NCBI RefSeq assembly: GCF_024721115.1
Contig: NZ_JAMDHK010000007.1
Location: 7,041 to 71,040 of the forward strand
Reading direction: 5' to 3'
DNA: 64,000 nucleotides
From: Salipiger pentaromativorans
GTDB lineage: Bacteria; Pseudomonadota; Alphaproteobacteria; Rhodobacterales; Rhodobacteraceae
The position numbers were made by a program, and so were the translations under genes. Positions 27,116 through 35,938 of this stretch are shown piece after piece. Below the pieces are notes generated by a model. That model searched no databases and was not told the DNA's origin. It saw only the letters and a program-made list of their open reading frames with translations. Positions within the stretch are counted from its first letter, which is position 1, and every line of letters starts with the position of its first letter.

Positions 27116-28237
27116 TCAGGCGATCCTCCATTCTCTGGACAACGTGCCGGGCATCTTCGCCGCAAGCGCTTGCTGAAAGCCCGGAATACCGGCAAAGACC
27201 GTCACCCAGACGGCCCAGTGCCCCTCTGACGCGGCGACATCGGCGATCCGGCCAAGCAGGGCCTGCACCTCCGGCGCCGCCCGGCCACCGGCGCTGTCCG
27301 CCACCGCCTTGTTCAGACGCTTCCGCCAGGACCGCGCCCGAAGATGGCAGAAGGTGCGGGATTGTACCCGCCGGTCGAAGACCGCGGACCCATAGGGCAG
27401 CTGGAACCCGTTCAGACGGAAAAGCTCGATGAACCGTTGCGCGGCCGGCGCCAGCGGGTGGTTCGGGTGCGCCACGAGAACGGAGGAAACATAGACCCGC
27501 TCGCGCTTGCGGTTGACCGCGAAGGGACGGCCCGGCCCGGAGGGGTCCTCTTCGGTGGTGGACCACACCCGCCCGTCGAGGAAGGCGTCTTGCAGGTCCT
27601 CGATCTCCTGATAGGTGAGCGGTCGCTTGCTCCAGCCAAAGGCGCCATGGTCGACGAGTTGCACCCGGAACGGCAGGTCGCCCCCCGCCCGGTTGTCGGC
27701 GCCGAAGCGGTTGGGCCAGAGATACTGGCCGGGGTCGAGCACTGCCGCCGCAACGCCCTGATCGAGACGCGGCTGTGCGCCGCGCGCCGCCAGGCAGGCC
27801 GGGCAGATCGGCAGGATCGTCGCCGGGTCGAAGGCCTGATCCGGGAACCATTTCACCGGCAGCATCGGCTCGGCGGCCAGGGCGGCGCGTTCGGGCGTAT
27901 CGCAATAGGCGCAATAGGGGCCGGTCAGCGCGACCAGATCGCGTAGCGCATGGCGAAATCCGGTCCCGATGGCCTCGACCTGCCGCGATGCATGACGCTC
28001 CAGGCGGTTTTCGGCAAACCGGCCTTCGGGCGCGGGATTGTCCGCCAGAAAGACCCGGTAGCGCTCGGCGACCTGCTGCACCGTCGTCCGCGACCGTTTG
28101 CCCGGGCGCTCCTGGCCACCATCCTCCTCCGTACTGCTGGCCCGGGCCCGCATCAGTTCGGTCTGGGCGTCATAGACGCCGCCCTGCAGGACGTCGGTGC
28201 CGTCGGCAACCGGCAGGGTCAGGGCGAGTGGCCGCAT
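27116..28237 (-). CDS. HNH-like zinc-knuckle protein A of the cassette
   Basis: A 373-residue protein with a charged N-terminus, CAYC at 109-112 and CPAC at 145-148. The spacing and the ending PICPACLAARG match the zinc frame of HNH proteins, but the catalytic His position reads EPMLPVK, so the active site looks lost or altered. The segment FRLNGFQLPYGSAVFDRRVQ aligns with the DRRVQxRT stretch of the following protein, and both end with a W-x-V-W...F...P pattern, so the two are probably diverged tandem copies. It starts 9 bases after the EEP gene stop. Role unknown; DNA or RNA binding is plausible. Confidence 0.72.
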   Translation of the reverse strand: MRPLALTLPVADGTDVLQGGVYDAQTELMRARASSTEEDGGQERPGKRSRTTVQQVAERYRVFLADNPAPEGRFAENRLERHASRQVEAIGTGFRHALRDLVALTGPYCAYCDTPERAALAAEPMLPVKWFPDQAFDPATILPICPACLAARGAQPRLDQGVAAAVLDPGQYLWPNRFGADNRAGGDLPFRVQLVDHGAFGWSKRPLTYQEIEDLQDAFLDGRVWSTTEEDPSGPGRPFAVNRKRERVYVSSVLVAHPNHPLAPAAQRFIELFRLNGFQLPYGSAVFDRRVQSRTFCHLRARSWRKRLNKAVADSAGGRAAPEVQALLGRIADVAASEGHWAVWVTVFAGIPGFQQALAAKMPGTLSREWRIA

Positions 28238-28246
28238 CCCCGGCGC

Positions 28247-29302
28247 CTAAAGCGGGATCTCGACGACCACCGGCAGGTGGTCGCTCACAAGCCGCCGGAA
28301 ATCGACAAAGGCCTCTTCCACGCTCGTGTAATGCGCGAGATGCGACAGGGCCGGCTGCTTGTGCCGCAGCGCCAGAAGCTCGGCCGCGAGGGTGTTGGTG
28401 CCCGCCGGCACCGGCAGCGCATCCTCGATCAGGTCCTCGATCCCGTATTCGATGCCGGCGCCGGCAGCGGCCCCGACCTCGCGGTGAAAGACCTGATCGT
28501 AAGGGGCGCTGCGGCAATCGCCGCGGAGCATGCCGGGAAAGGCCTGCTGATAGGTCGTCAGGCTGGTTTCCTGGTTATTGTCCAGCAATTGCACAAAGGC
28601 ATTGGCCGCCGGCCCCGCACCCGGCGGCGGCGCCATCCGTGCCACCAGAGGGCCGAACGCCTTGCTGCCCCGGGTCTGGGTGCCCGGCGCCGGGACCGCA
28701 ACCGTCGAGACCTTGACGTTGAAATCTCCGACCAGAAGACATTGATAGCCCTCTTCGCGGAACTCCGTCACCGCCGCCATGCCCTGAGCAGCGCGCGCCA
28801 CGCCGTTCTGATACCCCGGCCCCGGCGCGTGAAACACCGCGATACGGATTTCCCGCGCGGTCCCGCCAGGCGGCGAGACCTTGAACCGGCCCAGAAACGG
28901 CGGCCGGTCGGATTTCTTCTGCCGCGGAAAGCCGATCAGCTTGCCCGTGGCGGGATCCTGGAAGTCGAGCTGGAACGCGGCGGCGTGGGCGGTCGATTTA
29001 TCGACAAGCGCCGTGTTCCACATGAACAGATATTGTTCCTTGCCGGTGCCGAGCTGGATTTTCGGGTCCGTCGCCTCATGCGCCCAGGTCGTCCCGTTGA
29101 GGGCGTGCAAGTGCTTGGCCACTTCCGTACCGATGTATCCGCCAAGCTGCGAGCGCATCTCGCAGAAGGCAGCGATCTGGCATTTGCTGTTGTGCACGAC
29201 CTTGGCAATGAGCCGAAGCAGCTCGGCGCCTCCGGGCCGCTTGTTCAGCTTGCTGGTTCCCAAGGTCTGGATATTCCAGCTCATGATCGTCAGGCTGCTC
29301 AT
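28247..29302 (-). CDS. Endonuclease/exonuclease/phosphatase (EEP) family protein, first gene of the cassette
   Basis: A 351-residue protein with the full EEP motif set: MSWNIQTLG (N10), AAFCEMRS (E48), a PPFLGRF strand at 134-140, VFHAP (H158), VGDFNVK (D193, N195) and SDHLPV (D341, H342) at the C-terminus. These residues bind the metal and perform phosphodiester cleavage in DNase I-like enzymes, so this is the probably active enzyme of the cassette. No signal peptide is visible, so it should act in the cytoplasm. The ATG at 29302 is supported by a GGGAGG site 9 bases upstream. It heads a run of five same-strand genes with gaps of at most 9 bases. Substrate (DNA, RNA, nucleotide or phospholipid) cannot be told. 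Confidence 0.85.
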   Translation of the reverse strand: MSSLTIMSWNIQTLGTSKLNKRPGGAELLRLIAKVVHNSKCQIAAFCEMRSQLGGYIGTEVAKHLHALNGTTWAHEATDPKIQLGTGKEQYLFMWNTALVDKSTAHAAAFQLDFQDPATGKLIGFPRQKKSDRPPFLGRFKVSPPGGTAREIRIAVFHAPGPGYQNGVARAAQGMAAVTEFREEGYQCLLVGDFNVKVSTVAVPAPGTQTRGSKAFGPLVARMAPPPGAGPAANAFVQLLDNNQETSLTTYQQAFPGMLRGDCRSAPYDQVFHREVGAAAGAGIEYGIEDLIEDALPVPAGTNTLAAELLALRHKQPALSHLAHYTSVEEAFVDFRRLVSDHLPVVVEIPL

Positions 29303-29615
29303 GCGGCGTCGCCTCCCATCCCTGACAGCGAGCTTAAGGGTATGCGCGGAATTGACGCAACGTTAATCTCAGCAAACGGCCCGTTCCGCGCCCAGAAGCG
29401 GGCCATGCGGATGTCACCGCCGCAGAAACCGCCGTATTCCATGTAGGCACAACGCCGAAGCGCACGCCCCCTGATCGGGGGCAGTCGGAAAGGCGGCCAC
29501 CTGTCCCGGTCCCCGGTGCTCGAAACGCGCAGAGCATCGGCGCGAGGCGTTCCGAGGGGGTTTGGAACACAGGGCCGCAGCCGCGCCATCTGCGTCTTCG
29601 CCCGAGGGTCTGGCC
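29303..29615. other. Intergenic region upstream of the EEP cassette
   Basis: These 313 bases between the ABC permease stop and the EEP gene hold no supported gene. They must carry the promoter of the five-gene cassette on the minus strand; a weak candidate is TTGCGT and TTAAGC separated by 17 bases around 29335-29365. Short reading frames here look like chance GC-rich frames. Confidence 0.35.
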
Positions 29616-30728
29616 CTAGCTCAGAAACCCCCGAAACGACCGCAGCGACACGACGAAGAACACCGCCGCGATCCCGGTGAGCCAGAGCATCTGCGGCCAG
29701 ACCACATCCAGACCAGCGCCACGGAACAGCACCGATTGCGACAGGATCACGTAATGGGTGTTGGGCGCGATCAGCATGATGTTCTGCACCAGCTCCGGCA
29801 TCGACTCGCGCGGGGTCTGGGCGCCGGAAAGCACCTGAAGGGGCAGCAGCACGAGGATCATCATGATGCCGAATTGCGGCATGGAGCGCGCGAAGGTCGC
29901 CAGAAAGATCCCCAGCGAGGCGGTGGCGAAGAGATGCAGCGCGGTCCCCAGCATGAAGAGCGCCAGAGAGCCCTGAAGCGGAATGCCCAGCACCATGTTG
30001 CACATCACCACCAGCGCGAAGAGCGTGCCCAGGATCACCACGAGCGACATCGACCAGAGCTTGCTGATCATGATCTCCAGCGGCGTGACCGGCATCACCA
30101 GAAGATGCTCGATCGTGCCGTGTTCGCGCTCGCGGATCAGCGCCGCCCCCGCAAGGATCAGCGCCAGCAGGGTGACGCTGTTGGCGATGCCCATGACCGC
30201 CTGGAACCAGCCGCCGTTGAGCTCGGGGTTGAACCTTGCGCGCAGTTGCAGATCGGCGGGCGGGCGCGGATCGGCGCGATAGCCGTCGAGAAATTCGGAC
30301 ACCTCCTCGGACACGATGCTCTGCACATAGCCCGCGCCGGAAAACGCCTGGGCCATCTGGGTGGCATCGACATTGAGCTGGATCTCCGGGCGCTTGCCCG
30401 CCAGCAGATCGGCCTGGAAATCCGGCGGAATATCCAGCGCGAAGGTGTCGAGCCCCTCATCCATGCGCCGGTCCATCTCGTTCCAGCCGATGCGCCGGGG
30501 CTCGGTGAAAAACGGCGGCTGAAACGCCTGCTCGATGCGCAGGCTGAGCGGCGACTGATCCTCGTCCACGATGGCGATGGGGGCGTGGTTCAGCGTCTCG
30601 CTGGCGGAGTTCGCCGACGAGGTGATCTGAAGGGTGAAGGAGAACAGGATCAGGAACATCATGATCGGATCGCGCGCCAGCCCGCGCAGTTCCTTGATTC
30701 CGAGATGAAAGACATTGCCCAGATCCAT
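29616..30728 (-). CDS. ABC-2 type permease (YhhJ-like) of a multidrug/efflux ABC system
   Basis: A 370-residue membrane protein with one N-terminal membrane helix (about 20-40), a large periplasmic domain (about 45-180, with LDIPPDFQADLLAGKRPEIQL typical of ABC-2 permeases) and about five C-terminal helices (about 180-365) including the family motif REREHGTIEHLLVMPVTP. It forms the channel with the fused ATPase-permease encoded one base upstream and the HlyD adaptor. The operon is marR-hlyD-rbbA-like-yhhJ-like. Confidence 0.9.
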   Translation of the reverse strand: MDLGNVFHLGIKELRGLARDPIMMFLILFSFTLQITSSANSASETLNHAPIAIVDEDQSPLSLRIEQAFQPPFFTEPRRIGWNEMDRRMDEGLDTFALDIPPDFQADLLAGKRPEIQLNVDATQMAQAFSGAGYVQSIVSEEVSEFLDGYRADPRPPADLQLRARFNPELNGGWFQAVMGIANSVTLLALILAGAALIREREHGTIEHLLVMPVTPLEIMISKLWSMSLVVILGTLFALVVMCNMVLGIPLQGSLALFMLGTALHLFATASLGIFLATFARSMPQFGIMMILVLLPLQVLSGAQTPRESMPELVQNIMLIAPNTHYVILSQSVLFRGAGLDVVWPQMLWLTGIAAVFFVVSLRSFRGFLS

Positions 30729-30729
30729 C

Positions 30730-33465
30730 TCACGTCTCCTGTTTGCGCATCAGGAGCGCGCCGAGGCCGATCAGCACCGGGATCGACAGCGCCAGCGGCC
30801 AGAGCGCCGGGGACAGCTCGGAAAATCCCAGCCCCTTGGAGAAGGCGCCGCGCGAGATGGTCATGAAATGGGTGGTGGGATAGGCGCGGGAAATCAGCGC
30901 GCTGACCCCTTCCATCGACGAGACGGGCGTCACCATGCCGGAAAACTGGATGGCGGGCAGGATCGTCCCGAGCGCGGTGGCAAACACCGCCGCGAGCTGG
31001 CTTTTCACGAAAGCCGAGATCACCAGCCCCATGGCGGTCGCCGCCGACACGTAGAGCACGCCCGCCAGCAGGAAGACCGTCAGATCGCCGGTAAACGGCA
31101 CCCGGAAGAGAAAGATCGCCAGCAGCGTGAGCAGGATCAGGTTGACCGCGGCCAGCACCGTATAGGGCAGCTGCTTGCCGAGCAGGAATTCCAGCCGGGT
31201 CACCGGGGTGACATAGAAATTGGTGATCGAGCCCAGCTCGCGTTCGCGCACCACCGAGAGGGCAGAGAGCATGGCGGGAATGAGCAGCAGCAGGATCGGG
31301 ATCACCGCCGGCACCATGGCGACGAGGCTCTTGATGTCGGGATTGTAGCGGTAGCGCAGTTCGAGCCCGAAATCGCCCGCCACCGCCGCAGGGCCATAGG
31401 CTTCGCGCATGCCGGACATCAGCCAGCTTTGATGCATGCCCTGCACATAGCCCATCGCGGTTTCCGCCCGCGTCGGGTTCGACCCGTCGATCCAGCCGCC
31501 GATTTCCACATCGCGGCCCCGCAACAGGTCGCGCCCGAAATCGGGCGGGATCTCCAGCGCGAGATCGAGCAGCCCCGCGCGCATGCGCCTGTCCATGTCC
31601 TCGGAACTGGTGATCGGGGCCTCTTCGATGAAATAGCGCGAGCCGGAAATCTGGTCGATGTAATCGCGGCTGACCGTGGACTGGTCGTAGTCGAGCACGG
31701 CAAAGCGCAGATCCTCGACATCCATGTTGATGCCGTAGCCGATCACCAGCATCAGCAGCAGGGAGCCGAAGACCGCCAGCGCCGCGCGGATCGGATCGCG
31801 GCGCAGCTCCATCGCCTCGCGCATCGCATAGCTGAGCATCCGGCGCAGCCCGAAGGTCGCGGGACCCGAGGCGGGCTCATGCGGCGCCGGGGCGCCCGGG
31901 GCGGCCTCGGGCGCCTCTTCGGTGACGGTTTCGCCGGTGGCCTCTTCCAGATGTGCGATAAACGCCTCTTCCAGCGTCTCGGCGCCGGAGTCCGCGACGA
32001 TCTGCGCCGGGCGGTCCGAGACCAGCACCCGGCCCGCATGCATCAGCGAGATGCGGTCGCACATCATCGCCTCGTTCATGAAATGGGTCGAGACAAAGAT
32101 CGTCACCCCGTCGTTGCGCGACAGGTCCGCGAGGCTCTGCCAGAACGCATCGCGCGCCACCGGATCGACGCCGGAGGTCGGTTCGTCGAGGATCAGGATG
32201 TCGGGCGCGTGGATCATCGCCACCGCCAGAGACAGCCGCTGACGCAGCCCCAGCGGCAGCGCGTCGGGACGGGAATTCAGCACCTCGCCCAGATCGAAGC
32301 GGGCGACCATCTCGCCGATGCGGCCCGGAATGTCGTCGGGCGGGATCTTGAACAGCCGCGCATGCAGGTCGAGGTTCTGCGCCACGGTCAGCTCGCCATA
32401 CAGCGAAAACGCCTGACTCATATAGCCCACGCGCCTGCGCACGGCGATGTCCTGCGGATCGACCTCCTTGCCAAAGAGCTTCGCGGTGCCCTCGGTCGCG
32501 TCGAGAAGCCCGGTGAGCATCTTCATCGTCGTGGTCTTGCCGCAGCCGTTGGAGCCCAGAAAGCCAAAGATCTCGCCCCGGGGGATACGGAAGCTCACCC
32601 GGTCCACGGCGGTGAAATCGCCAAAACGCTTGGTCAGCCCCCCGGCCTCGATGGCGTAATCGCCGTCCTCTTCGCGGATCGGCGGGATCACCACCTCCTT
32701 GTGTGCCGCGCGCTCGTCCTCGGGCAGAAGCGCGATGAAGGCGGCGTCGAGCGTCTCGGTGCCGGTGCGCGCCATCAGATCCTCGGGCGCGCCGGTGTCG
32801 AGCACCCGCCCCGCATTCATCGCGATCAGCCAGTCGAAGCGTGCCGCCTCTTCCATATAGGCGGTCGCCACCAGCACGCTCATGCCGGGGCGCCCGGCGC
32901 GGATGCGGTCGATCAGGTCCCAGAACTGCCGCCGCGACAGCGGGTCGACGCCGGTGGTGGGCTCGTCGAGGATCAGCAGGTCGGGGTCGTGGATCAGCGC
33001 GCAGCAGAGCCCCAGCTTCTGCTTCATCCCGCCCGAGAGCTTGCCCGCCGGGCGGTCGCGAAACGCCTCCAGCCCGGTGGCGCGCAGCAGATCGGCAATG
33101 CGGGTCTCACGCTCGGCGCGGTCCTGGTTGAAGAGCCGCCCGAAGAAATCCACGTTCTCGAAGACCGACAGCGTCTCGTAGAGGTTTTTCCCCAGACCCT
33201 GCGGCATATAGGCGATGCGCGGGCAGACCTGCTGGCGATGGCGGGCAGAGCGCATGTCGCCGCCCAGAACGCTGAGCGTGCCCTCCTGCATTTTCCGCGC
33301 GCCCGAGACCAGCGCCAGAAGGCTGGACTTGCCCACCCCGTCCGGCCCGATCAGCCCGACCATGCGGCCTGCGGGAATATCCGTGGACACCGCGTCGAGC
33401 GCCCGCACCTTGCGGTAGGCAAGGCTCACATCGCGGATTTCTGCGACAACGGACGGGGAGGTCAT
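30730..33465 (-). CDS. Fused double-ATPase/ABC-2 permease (RbbA/YhiH-like)
   Basis: A 911-residue protein with two ABC ATPase domains followed by an ABC-2 permease. Domain 1: Walker A GPDGVGKS at 40-47, signature LSGGMKQK at 143-150, LDEPTTGVD at 166-174. Domain 2: GSNGCGKT at 304-311, a degenerate signature (LPLGLRQR in place of LSGGxxQR) and LDEPTSGVD. After an acidic/Ala-Pro linker (about 540-565) the membrane part (about 570-911) carries a periplasmic loop and the [19 protein letters not shown] motif. The start ATG at 33465 overlaps the adaptor stop (ATGA). Annotated relatives include RbbA, but the genomic setting is that of a drug or metabolite exporter. The degenerate second signature means ATP hydrolysis may be asymmetric. 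Confidence 0.9.
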   Translation of the reverse strand: MTSPSVVAEIRDVSLAYRKVRALDAVSTDIPAGRMVGLIGPDGVGKSSLLALVSGARKMQEGTLSVLGGDMRSARHRQQVCPRIAYMPQGLGKNLYETLSVFENVDFFGRLFNQDRAERETRIADLLRATGLEAFRDRPAGKLSGGMKQKLGLCCALIHDPDLLILDEPTTGVDPLSRRQFWDLIDRIRAGRPGMSVLVATAYMEEAARFDWLIAMNAGRVLDTGAPEDLMARTGTETLDAAFIALLPEDERAAHKEVVIPPIREEDGDYAIEAGGLTKRFGDFTAVDRVSFRIPRGEIFGFLGSNGCGKTTTMKMLTGLLDATEGTAKLFGKEVDPQDIAVRRRVGYMSQAFSLYGELTVAQNLDLHARLFKIPPDDIPGRIGEMVARFDLGEVLNSRPDALPLGLRQRLSLAVAMIHAPDILILDEPTSGVDPVARDAFWQSLADLSRNDGVTIFVSTHFMNEAMMCDRISLMHAGRVLVSDRPAQIVADSGAETLEEAFIAHLEEATGETVTEEAPEAAPGAPAPHEPASGPATFGLRRMLSYAMREAMELRRDPIRAALAVFGSLLLMLVIGYGINMDVEDLRFAVLDYDQSTVSRDYIDQISGSRYFIEEAPITSSEDMDRRMRAGLLDLALEIPPDFGRDLLRGRDVEIGGWIDGSNPTRAETAMGYVQGMHQSWLMSGMREAYGPAAVAGDFGLELRYRYNPDIKSLVAMVPAVIPILLLLIPAMLSALSVVRERELGSITNFYVTPVTRLEFLLGKQLPYTVLAAVNLILLTLLAIFLFRVPFTGDLTVFLLAGVLYVSAATAMGLVISAFVKSQLAAVFATALGTILPAIQFSGMVTPVSSMEGVSALISRAYPTTHFMTISRGAFSKGLGFSELSPALWPLALSIPVLIGLGALLMRKQET

Positions 33466-34526
33466 TCGATGAGCGTCTGCTGGAGGAACTCCGGCCACGC
33501 GGCCTCGGGATCGAGCCGCACATAGGCCATGCCCGGCAGCCCGGTCTTCACCTGTTTGATATAGCGCTGCAACAGCTCCGGGTCGATCCGGGCGCGGACC
33601 CGGAAGGTCAGCTTGAGCCGTTCCTGCTCGGTTTCCACGGTGCGCGGGGTGAACTGCGCCACATCCGACACGAAGGAGACGCTGGCCGGAATGGCGATCT
33701 CCGGCGCGGCATCCATGACCAGCCGGACCTCGGTGCCGATGCCGACGCGACCCGCCTCTTCGGTGGGCAGGAAAAAGCTCATGTAGACGCTGGACACGTC
33801 GATCATGTTGATCACCCGTCCGCCAGAGCCCAGCACCTCGCCCGGTTCGGCCAGACGATACTGCACCCGCCCGTCGCGCGGGGCGGTCAGCGTGGCATCG
33901 GCGATCTGCGCCTCGATCCGGGTTACCGAGGCCCGCGCCGCCTCGACCGAAGCCTGCGCATCGACGATCATCGCCTCGGCGGAACCGATGGCCACCTTCG
34001 CCGCCGCCTGCGACGCCGTTGCCGAGGCCAGCGCCGCCTGCGCACGGCGTTCGGCGGCACGGTCGTCGTCCAGCGTCTGCTGCGAGACGGTGCTGTTCTG
34101 CGCGAGTTGCTCGGAGCGCTCCAGACGCGTGGCGGCGGCATCCAGATCGGCCTGCTGCAAGGCGACATTCGCCTCGGCGGCCTCGAATTCCGCCTGCCGC
34201 TGCGCCACGAGGCTTTGCGCCGTGCCGACGGAAATCTCCGCCCGGCGCAGCTGCGCCGCGGCCTCGGCGCGCAGCGCGGCAAGCTCGGTGGTGTCCATCT
34301 GCGCCAGAACGTCGCCCGCGGTGACGAAATCGCCCTCGGACACCAGGACATCCTCAAGCCGCCCGCCGGTCTTGGCCGCGATGTCGATGTCCACGGCTTC
34401 GAGCCGCCCGTTGGCGCTGACGATGCCCTCGGGCAGCCCGTTCGGCGACAGGCGCCCAAAAGCCGTCCAGCCCGCCACGGCGACGATTGCGGCTGCCAGC
34501 GCCAGCCATTTCGGTTGCAGTTTCAT
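33462..34526 (-). CDS. HlyD/EmrA-type membrane fusion adaptor of the ABC exporter
   Basis: A 354-residue periplasmic adaptor. An N-terminal membrane anchor (about 7-25) precedes the first half lipoyl segment ([24 protein letters not shown]), a long coiled-coil hairpin rich in Ala/Gln/Glu (about 80-210), the second lipoyl half ([23 protein letters not shown]) and a beta-barrel domain ending in [17 protein letters not shown]. This is the YhiI/HlyD arrangement that links the inner-membrane ABC proteins to an outer-membrane channel. No TolC gene is in the operon. It begins immediately after the MarR gene stop. Confidence 0.92.
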   Translation of the reverse strand: MKLQPKWLALAAAIVAVAGWTAFGRLSPNGLPEGIVSANGRLEAVDIDIAAKTGGRLEDVLVSEGDFVTAGDVLAQMDTTELAALRAEAAAQLRRAEISVGTAQSLVAQRQAEFEAAEANVALQQADLDAAATRLERSEQLAQNSTVSQQTLDDDRAAERRAQAALASATASQAAAKVAIGSAEAMIVDAQASVEAARASVTRIEAQIADATLTAPRDGRVQYRLAEPGEVLGSGGRVINMIDVSSVYMSFFLPTEEAGRVGIGTEVRLVMDAAPEIAIPASVSFVSDVAQFTPRTVETEQERLKLTFRVRARIDPELLQRYIKQVKTGLPGMAYVRLDPEAAWPEFLQQTLIE

Positions 34527-35105
34527 TCACATCCCCATGTCTGGCCGCGTGCGGATGCCCCTCCGCCCCGCGTGCCTCCGGTCTTTTTGCGGTGATACAG
34601 GACGGTCTTTGCTCCATGCCTGCGGTCTTGTGGCACGATCCGCTTCCGAAAAAGCCAGGTGCTCTGTGGTCACGCGCCGGATATTCTCCAGATAACGGGC
34701 CACCACCTCGAGCTCTTCCGCGCTGAATTCATCCGTGATCTGCGTGTAATGCACGCGCAGCTCGGTATAGTCCCGCAGCGCCTGCGCGGCAGCCCGCTCG
34801 TCGAGCGAGATCAGCACGCCTCGCCGGTCCTTCGGGTTCGGCTCGCGGGAGATCAGGCCGGCGGCTTCCAACCTCAGAAGCAGCGCAGAGACAGCCCCCG
34901 ATGTCAGCCCGAGCGCATGGCCGATCTCGGTCGGGCTCATCGGGGCGTTATGCTCGCCCATCAGGCAAATCGCCCGGAAGTCGGTCGAGTGTATTTCGCT
35001 CGATTGCGCGCTGTGCTCATACACCGCCTCGATCTGCTGCATGAAGCGCAGCAGCGCCTCGCCCACCCGGCGCACGACGCCGTATCTGTCTGGTTTGTCG
35101 CACAT
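34527..35105 (-). CDS. MarR-family transcriptional regulator of the ABC exporter operon
   Basis: A 192-residue winged helix-turn-helix protein with ICLMGEHNAPMSPTEIGHAL, LTSGAVSALLLRLEAAGLI as recognition helix and the wing REPNPKDRRGVLISLDE. MarR proteins usually repress their own operon until a small ligand binds. The C-terminal tail of about 40 residues (rich in Arg, Pro, Asp) goes beyond the core domain. The gene leads the exporter operon, and an inverted repeat overlaps its translation start region, so autoregulation is likely. Confidence 0.9.
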   Translation of the reverse strand: MCDKPDRYGVVRRVGEALLRFMQQIEAVYEHSAQSSEIHSTDFRAICLMGEHNAPMSPTEIGHALGLTSGAVSALLLRLEAAGLISREPNPKDRRGVLISLDERAAAQALRDYTELRVHYTQITDEFSAEELEVVARYLENIRRVTTEHLAFSEADRATRPQAWSKDRPVSPQKDRRHAGRRGIRTRPDMGM

Positions 35106-35109
35106 ACTT

Positions 35110-35128
35110 TATCTTAATGAAAAAGATA
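35110..35128 (-). promoter_or_regulatory. Candidate MarR operator
   Basis: A perfect inverted repeat TATCTT-N7-AAGATA lies 4 bases upstream of the marR ATG, in an A+T-rich patch within otherwise GC-rich DNA. Size and position match MarR operators that block their own promoter. No experimental support can be read from sequence. Confidence 0.5.
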
Positions 35129-35739
35129 CTTCGCGGTAAAGGCAGTTTCGATGCTCAAAAGCACCGGTGGCCCGTGAGATCTCTCAGTCTGGTGCAGCGT
35201 CTGCTCAACGGCGAGGAAGCAGACGAACGAGGAAGAGCCGTTCACCGGCCAAAGCCCTCGGTGCGTCGCAACGAATTCAGACATCATAGCCGGCCGCTCG
35301 CGAAAGAGGTGGCGCAATTGTCGCTCGGAACAATGGCGCAGCGGCGACTCTTTCTCAGAGTTTCGCGCTCTGCCTTCCGCTTCGGCTCTGTGCGCCGCAG
35401 ACAAGACAGCCAAGGTCTTCCTGTGCCAGTGCCCATTTGCGGTGACCGAGGCGCGTCGGATGCCTCGGCCCCAGACGCATGCTTGCAGCGATGCAGCACA
35501 GGACATCGCGCCATCGTAGCCGAAGCCCAACGACTTCGACGGACATTGTCGAACCGCGACGGGATTTCTGGCAAATCCTTGGAAACTTGGGAAGACAGGA
35601 CACGCCGGCGCCCAGCAGGCCGCCCTGACGCTCACGGTCGCGATGCCAATACCCTACGCGCGGAACCGCAGCTTTCGAGCCGCGAAAGCCACAGTATCAT
35701 TCAATCTCTTAGGGAAGATTTCCTCCAACGGGGAGGAAA
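35129..35739. other. Coding-poor segment between marR and tRNA-Ser
   Basis: About 610 bases with no gene I can support on either strand. Base composition is less GC-rich than the flanks and the third-position GC bias of real genes here is missing. Open frames exist on both strands but match nothing I know, and one runs through the tRNA. Near 35390-35515 one plus-strand frame (with KVFLCQCPFAVTEARR) looks like a dispersed repeat remnant; this is an impression only. It could be a decayed insertion next to the tRNA gene. Confidence 0.4.
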
Positions 35740-35829
35740 TGGCGGAGAGGAAGGGATTCGAACCCTCGAGACGGTTCCCCGCCTACACACTTTCCAGGCG
35801 TGCGCCTTCGACCACTCGGCCACCTCTCC
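35740..35829 (-). tRNA. tRNA-Ser (anticodon GGA)
   Basis: On the minus strand the sequence folds as a class II tRNA: acceptor stem GGAGAGG/CCTCTCC, D arm with GGCCGAGTGGTCGAAGGC, anticodon loop CTGGAAA (anticodon GGA, reading UCC/UCU), a long serine-type variable arm, T arm GGTTCGAATCC, and an encoded CCA end at 35740-35742. Discriminator base is G, as for serine tRNAs. Confidence 0.96.
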
Positions 35830-35887
35830 GCCGACCCGTTTAGCGGAACTGCATAACCGGTTGCAAGGGCCAATCCATCCATAAAAC

Positions 35888-35912
35888 AAAGCCCCGGGCA
35901 GGCCGGGGCTTT
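35888..35912 (-). terminator. Rho-independent terminator after the ETF-QO gene
   Basis: A 10-base perfect stem (AAAGCCCCGG / CCGGGGCTTT) with a 5-base loop, followed on the minus strand by TTTGTTTTAT. It lies 26 bases beyond the ETF-QO stop. Confidence 0.85.
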
Positions 35913-35938
35913 GCAGCAGTGTACCGAGAAACCGGCGC

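Noticed and set aside
35114-35635. 173-codon minus-strand frame next to marR, considered as a transposase remnant
   Set aside because: A short resemblance to an IS3-type segment (FVATHRGLWPV) is too weak and no other transposase motif follows.
35117-35884. 255-codon plus-strand frame
   Set aside because: It runs through the tRNA-Ser gene and shows no coding bias or domain.
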